The notes beneath the pieces are model-generated. The model was not told the origin of the DNA. It saw only the letters and a list, made by a program, of their open reading frames with translations, and did not search any database. Below are positions 59,075-64,000 of a DNA stretch of 64,000 bases, one piece after another. Position numbers and translations under genes: made by a program. The stretch is from contig NC_084806.1 in NCBI RefSeq assembly GCF_963583255.1, positions 24,798,735 to 24,862,734 of the forward strand, written 5' to 3'. Within the stretch, counting starts at the first letter, position 1, and each line of letters begins with the position of its first letter. This stretch comes from Pyrus communis (lineage: Eukaryota > Streptophyta > Magnoliopsida > Rosales > Rosaceae).

Positions 59075-59122
<48 letters not shown>
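59075..59122 (+). repeat. (CT)n microsatellite in the RING-H2 gene leader
   Basis: About 24 CT units, interrupted only at the edges. CT-rich tracts just upstream of coding regions are common in plant 5' leaders. Its length is likely to vary between individuals. Confidence 0.95.
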
Positions 59123-59125
<3 letters not shown>

Positions 59126-59319
59126 ATTTCAATTTGCAACACATGACACCAAGCCTATACAACTTTCTGGGGTGTGGATGTTTTGGACTCGGACTTCTTT
59201 CCAGCTTTGCATACCAGATGGGGTTCTTCAGTTAGCTGCCTGAAGCTCAAAGCTGCAATATTGGGGAGCTCATTGTTCCAAACCCAACCTTTTGTCCTTG
59301 GAAAAAACAAAAACAAAAA

Positions 59320-60537
59320 ATGGTGTGGACGTGGAAGCTCCTTGAAATCAAAGAAAATGGGGTTTCTTCAATTCCCACATTCCCACCATACTTTGTTCCT
59401 CAGCTTCCTCCCCCACCCCCAAATCTCCAATCAAATAGTTTGAGTTTTGGGAATAAAGTGAGTCCAAGCATACTGCTAATAATCATAATAGTAGCCACTG
59501 TTTTCTTTGTTTCTGTGCTGCTCCACCTCCTTGTTAGATTCCTCCTGAGGCCTCCAGCCAGAGATTCAGAGGACTTGGAGAGTGTGACAGTTCTCCAAGG
59601 GCAACTGCAGCAACTGTTCCGCCTCCATGATGCAGGCGTCGACCAGTCCTTCATAGACGGCCTCCCTGTCTTCCACTACAAAGCCATCATTGGATTGAAA
59701 AACCCTTTTGATTGTGCTGTTTGTTTGTATGAGTTTGAGGCTGAGGATAACCTTAGATTGCTCCCCAAATGTAGCCATGCCTTTCACATGAAGTGCATTG
59801 ACACTTGGCTCTTGTCTCACTCCACTTGCCCTCTCTGTAGAGCTACTTTGCTCCCTGATTTCTCGCGCAGCAATGGCTGCTCACCCATTGTTCGTGTTCT
59901 TGAATCTGGGAGTGACAGTTCCAGAGAGATGGTCTCTGATAGAGATGGACTCACTTCCAATCTGGGTTTTCATGGAGATATTGAATTGGGGTTGTCATAC
60001 AAATCTTGCGAAACTGTGGCGAAAAATGAGGCTAACACGGCGGTGATGGTGGATTCTGGGAAAAAGGTAGTGCCTGTGAAGCTTGGGAAGTTCAGAAATG
60101 TGGATAGTGGGGGTGAGGGGAGTAGTGACAGCAATGTGGATTCAAGGAGGTGCTTTTCTATGGGCTCATTTGCGTATGTGATGGATGACAAATCTGAATT
60201 GCGAGTACCGATTAGAGCCTCGATGAAAAGGCAAGCAATGTCGGAATGCGATTGTGAGTCGAAGAGAGAATTCAAGTTTAGTGGGGTTGAAGCAATTGGA
60301 AGCCTTGAAACTCAAGGAACTAGAACTGGTGCTAGTAGTACTAATGGCAGTGGCAGTAATGGCATTGGGAGGAGCATGCGGGAGAGCTTCTCGATATCGA
60401 AGATTTGGCTTATGGGGAAGAAGGAGAAGCCAAATGGGGCGGCAGATTCGTCACGAAGGGCCTTTTCATTTCGCTTTCCAGTGCACCAGAGTGCGGTGGC
60501 GGCAGAGGAGGGAGCGAAGGCAGAATGTTGGGAGTGA
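59320..60537 (+). CDS. ATL-type RING-H2 E3 ubiquitin ligase (405 aa), probably C-terminally altered
   Basis: One exon, as usual for ATL genes. The start MVWTWKLLEIKENG at 59320 is the first ATG of the long frame. A Pro-rich N-terminus (about 20-36) precedes a membrane segment (about 50-72, SILLIIIIVATVFFVSVLLH). The GLD-type motif (IDGLPVFHYKAIIG, ~110-124) and a complete RING-H2 finger follow: C132, C135, C151, H153, H156, C159, C170, C173, with the ATL hallmark CIDTWLLSHSTCPLC. Such proteins sit in membranes and pass ubiquitin from an E2 to substrates. The RING is closest in feel to Arabidopsis ATL13/ATL46/ATL47. The tail is Ser-rich and ends AECWE-stop. Beyond it, another frame continues with SESRAIS and, after a stop, GRYKNGGSEMGCDEENVS up to FARRTLVWLTGRHLI (60698), so an 11-bp loss and a stop have probably cut the family's usual end. 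Catalytic parts are untouched. Confidence 0.9.
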   Translation: MVWTWKLLEIKENGVSSIPTFPPYFVPQLPPPPPNLQSNSLSFGNKVSPSILLIIIIVATVFFVSVLLHLLVRFLLRPPARDSEDLESVTVLQGQLQQLFRLHDAGVDQSFIDGLPVFHYKAIIGLKNPFDCAVCLYEFEAEDNLRLLPKCSHAFHMKCIDTWLLSHSTCPLCRATLLPDFSRSNGCSPIVRVLESGSDSSREMVSDRDGLTSNLGFHGDIELGLSYKSCETVAKNEANTAVMVDSGKKVVPVKLGKFRNVDSGGEGSSDSNVDSRRCFSMGSFAYVMDDKSELRVPIRASMKRQAMSECDCESKREFKFSGVEAIGSLETQGTRTGASSTNGSGSNGIGRSMRESFSISKIWLMGKKEKPNGAADSSRRAFSFRFPVHQSAVAAEEGAKAECWE

Positions 60538-60701
60538 GAGTAGGGCAATTTCATAGACTGACATTGGGAGGTACAAAAATGGAGGGAGTGAAATGGGTTG
60601 TGATGAGGAGAATGTTAGCTGTAACAGTTTGGATTCACAAGCAAATCCACCATCTTTTGCAAGGAGGACGCTGGTGTGGCTTACGGGAAGACATTTGATT
60701 T
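60525..60701 (+). pseudogene. Out-of-frame 3' tail of the RING-H2 gene
   Basis: Read in the frame of AATGTTGGGAGTGAG (from 60526), the sequence encodes about 57 further codons interrupted by one TAG at 60554-60556. It ends PSFARRTLVWLTGRHLI-TGA. Composition and motif suggest the original C-terminus of the preceding protein. Confidence 0.6.
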
Positions 60702-61441
60702 GAACAAAGTTGTTCATTCATCACTTGATCCTAGTGTTTCTTAGTACTTATTTATTTTTAATTTATTTGATTTTGATTTTTTAGATGGATAAATTATTAT
60801 CTTTGATTACTGCTTTCTGGAAGGTAAGTTTTGGTCTTGTGTAATTGGGAAATGAAGCAGACTTTGAGTAGAGATATTAACACAAAAATTTTGGCATTTA
60901 TCTTGTCGAAAGATGCAAAATGTTTTATCTCATAGACTCGTAGTAATTGGGATTGAGAGTTGGATTTTGTTGCTTGATTTGTTTGTTGCGTGTCTACTTC
61001 AAACGTTGGTGTGCTCGAGATTTATATAATTTTATTTGACAACCGTTAGTTTCCCGAGTTGTTTCGGGAGCCGGAATCTGCGTTTTGCAGTGTGGTTTTA
61101 GAGGAAAACGCATCATTAGGGCTACAAAACCACGATTAAGCACCGCCATTAACTTTGGTGGATGCTCACCGCCCTCCTACTAGCCTGCAACGTCTCATTT
61201 TATTTATCCATAGTCAAAATTAATGCTAATTGTGTGTTCACTGTTATTTTTTAATTGAAACAATAACATATTACATCAGTGGCAGAGCCACATGGAGATC
61301 AGTAATGGCCTAGGCCCATCCTGAAATTTGATAATATATATGTATTGTTAATGTTTCCAATAAATAGCTTGTAGTACACTGGTAAGTGGAGTTTGAGAGT
61401 TCCACGGGCCCCTGGGTTTGAAAATCATTGATGTTAAAAGC
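60702..61441. other. 3' flank of the RING-H2 gene
   Basis: T-rich DNA fitting a 3' UTR (60702-60900), then unassigned sequence. No canonical AATAAA could be tied to the gene with confidence, and no other gene was recognised. Confidence 0.4.
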
Positions 61442-61449
61442 CTTCTAGT

Positions 61450-62302
61450 TAGGGGTGGATACGGTGCGGTTCGATGCAGTTCCACCCTTAAACCGGAATC
61501 GGAACAGAAAAATATCAACGGTTTAATTTGGTGTGGTTCCGCTTAAATTTATTACTAGAACTGTACGGTTCGGTTTACCCTAGTTTCGGTTCGGTTCTTG
61601 CCGGTTTACAGTTCTGAATACTAAGCGTAAATGGAGACAATATAACATTCGATAGTAGCCTTACTCAATTATTGAAATTGAGTTGAAAACCAGATACCAA
61701 AGAACAAATATAACAGTAAAACTGATTAAGTAGGAATAGAGAAGTAGCAAAACCAAAATATGTAAAAAAATTTCAAGTATAAAAGTAAGGAGCATGCCAA
61801 TAAAACATAAAAACTCAGGGCATACACATGGAAGAAGCATTGCACCTCATTTCAGCAATTATCTGTATCAATAAGTCCAAATGATATAAGCTAAGGAGCA
61901 TGCCAACTACAGATTAAAAAAAAACCACATAAGCTATTAAATACCTGCCAATTTGTTTGAAATGGTAGAGAACTCCCAAACTCCTCCTTGAACAGGTTAT
62001 TCCCTGAAGTTTGTTGTTCAAGGGGAACTCCAGCAGAACTAACTTGGTGAAACTAATTTTTCAACCTATTATACCATGTCATGTGTGTATATATATAATT
62101 AATTTATTTATTATTAATAAAATGGTTCAGTTCGGTTTCGCCCTGTTCTTGTTCATTCGAAACCAGAACCGGAATCGGTTTGAACGATCCGGTTTGGTTT
62201 TTTACTCAAAGTTGACTTCTCCAGTCAACACGGTTCTTTTCGGTTTTCTTTCATACGTTTTGATGTGGTTTTGCAGTTTGGCGGTTTTTATGCCCACCCC
62301 TA
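61450..62302. mobile_element. Non-autonomous hAT-like element (853 bp)
   Basis: Starts TAGGGGTGG and ends CCACCCCTA, with an exact 8-bp duplication CTTCTAGT at 61442-61449 and 62303-62310. The subterminal parts are full of CGGTTCGGTTT/AACCGGAA motifs in both orientations. No transposase. The ORF at 62011-62394 runs across its end and is incidental. Confidence 0.78.
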
Positions 62303-62310
62303 CTTCTAGT

Positions 62311-63007
62311 TGTTTACCCAAAAAAAAAAAAAAAAAAATGGAAAGGCCTTCTAGTTTTTTTTTAAACTTAAACCTCCTTTGTTTTTCCATATAAAAGAAG
62401 GTCCATATTATAATTAGCTTTCAAAATAATTAGCCTTGTTGTAGGCCTATTTGATTGAACGATTTAGGGTTTAGAGAGAGAAAGGGGTTCGACACTATTG
62501 AGAGAGAAGAGAGATTGATTTAATTGTGAGGTGTGTTTGATTCATCCCATTGTGTCTTTATTTATAGTAGTAGAAAGGGTAAAACATTTCCCCTTAGGAT
62601 TACAACATTCAATTAAAATAATAAATTATGTTTAACTCTATGATTCTTTAGTTCTTTCAGTTGGAAATGATTTTTTGTCACATGGTTATATTTGGTCTAT
62701 AATCCTCTGACCCTTCAATTAGATATGATAAGAAGTACAATATGACTAGCACTCGGTGTTATCCTATACACTTTCTTTTTTTGTACCCTGGGTGGTTTTT
62801 TGTCGGAGGGAAGTAGTTCCAGCCAAAGGACATTTGGACGCCTCTATAGCAAAAGACATCTGCACGCCTCCAGATAAAGTCGCTACTTACATTTAAATGA
62901 AAAAATAATTTGCTTAATGTTATAAAGCGGAGAAATACAAGCAAAACACTTGTGTTATGTCAGCAAACCATAATGCTTCTAGTGATTACAAATAGCATTG
63001 CCTAGAA
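62311..63007. other. Intergenic, nothing recognised
   Basis: Contains a 19-A run (62320-62338) and AT-rich spacer. No supported gene or RNA. Confidence 0.35.
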
Positions 63008-63016
63008 ATCCTAATA

Positions 63017-63517
63017 GGTTAAACTGCCGATTTCTTCTCTAAACTTTTACTTAGCTTTCAATTTTCCTCTAAACTTTTTAATTGGATGATCAAGGACTTA
63101 AACTATAGTTTTTGGCCGATTTCCTCCTACCCATAGATTCCATCCAAATTAACAATAACTTTTATCACATGCACACCACCCGACTTTCCTTTGAGGATAA
63201 AATCGTCACTTTACTTGACATTCAAACATAAAAACCATAAAATCACACAAACTTGCATAGGTCGACATTTTAGAAATCTAGGATTTTCAACTACTTTAAA
63301 GAACGAAGCGACCTAAAGAACGAAGCGACCGAACTATCCTTACATGTTGTGCACATGATTCTATTTAATAGAAATATGGATGGAATGAATGAAATACTAA
63401 CAGCAGGAGGAAATCGGCCAACAATTAGTTTGAATCTTTAATCTTCCAATTGAAAAATTTAGGAAAAAATTGGAAAACTAAATGAAAATTCAGGAGGGAA
63501 ATTTAACAATCCCCTCA
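63017..63517. mobile_element. MITE with ~100-bp inverted arms (MULE-like)
   Basis: The left arm (63019-63130, GTTAAACTGCCGATTTC to GGCCGATTTCCTCCT) matches the inverted right arm (about 63403-63507) in the same order. Shared blocks include CAATTGG near the middle and GGCCGATTTCCTCCT at the inner edge. A 9-bp direct repeat ATCCTAATA flanks it (63008-63016 and 63518-63526). The right end has an extra ~10 bp (AATCCCCTCA) that the left lacks. A 17-bp tandem pair (AAAGAACGAAGCGACC) lies inside at 63299-63331. Confidence 0.65.
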
Positions 63518-63526
63518 ATCCTAATA

Positions 63527-64000
63527 ACTGATGACAATCTGAAACATATACATGTTGTATTGGGTGTGGGAGCTGGCTTCTCTACCCTCCCACTTCCCAT
63601 ACACTCTCATCCTCTCTTATTTGTGCGGTCATGGTTAAGTCAGGTCGACATTTTATATTAACTGTGACCGCACAAAATAAAAAATAATAGAAATGTATGA
63701 AAAGTGGAAGGGCAGAAAAGCCAGTTCCTTGGATGTGGGCTCTTTCCGGCCCTAATTTGTTACGGCCTACCCCTAACCAGGCCTAGCTTAACATATGACC
63801 CCATTTTAAGAACACAATTAGGATACGAAAACAAAGACGACACAAGTTTACAGCTAGGTGGTTTAACCTTTAATGGGTATAATTGTCCTTTCACCCTGAA
63901 CCGCCATAATGCCATATCCAATGGGCCACAAACCATCCCCTGAAAAGTAAAGTCAATAATTAAAAAATAAATAAAAATGGACCGTGATTTCTCTAACAAA
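63527..64000. other. Intergenic, nothing recognised
   Basis: The two overlapping short ORFs on opposite strands (63704-63999) show no domain and are not called genes. Confidence 0.4.

Noticed and set aside
59798..60275. Overlapping ORFs on both strands within the RING-H2 gene
   Set aside because: Shadow frames of the 405-aa protein, which alone has the complete domain set.
62011..62394. 127-codon ORF
   Set aside because: Crosses the boundary of a hAT-like element and ends in a poly-A/Lys run; not a gene.

Overview
This window is plant nuclear DNA: AT-rich, with split genes, GT-AG introns and layered LTR retrotransposons. The gene and repeat content suggests a woody dicot, and my best guess is Rosaceae (apple/pear type). 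That guess rests on general familiarity with the repeats, not on a search. Only one gene looks largely intact. Almost everything else is transposable-element DNA, much of it nested, plus one badly damaged host gene.

Layout. 1-3550: intergenic DNA with a MULE-like element (858-1902), a GA-rich tract and a small MITE. 3554-12706, minus: a dead copy of an XBAT32-type ankyrin/RING E3 ligase gene. A 6.5 kb non-autonomous LTR element (5744-12242, target duplication TAGTC) sits inside one of its coding exons. 13558-14207: a non-autonomous hAT element, with a related copy at 37500-38111. 15489-31320: a stratified block. A Ty3-gypsy chromovirus of Tekay/Del type (19046-31320) inserted first. A tandem duplication then copied its left flank together with the first ~75 bp of its LTR. 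A 520-bp TRIM (18173-18692) entered the second copy, and a foreign LTR now left as a solo LTR (19056-22203) entered the chromovirus 5' LTR. 31963-36934, minus: a decayed Ty1-copia element. 38267-38873, minus: a shortened hAT transposase relic. 40568-45382: fragments of Ty3-gypsy elements in both orientations. 45931-55006: a 9.1 kb, very young gypsy-derived element with 1864-bp LTRs differing at five positions, a tRNA-Asp primer site, one 444-aa gag-like ORF, no pol, and a divergent antisense coiled-coil ORF. 55445-57568: a second solo LTR with a perfect target duplication.

57574-64000 is the most gene-like part. It holds an ATL-type RING-H2 E3 ligase gene (59320-60537) with a (CT)n leader tract, flanked by three MITE-like elements. 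Its RING and membrane segment are intact, but the 3' end of the reading frame appears to have lost 11 bp and gained a stop.

The genes do not form a pathway. Two of the host loci are ubiquitin E3 ligases, but one is dead and they are 46 kb apart. The most interesting signals are a hairpin motif repeated in three different LTRs whose stem arms co-vary, an antisense, possibly intron-containing ORF inside a young non-autonomous element, a seven-fold palindrome array, and the readable order of insertion and duplication events.
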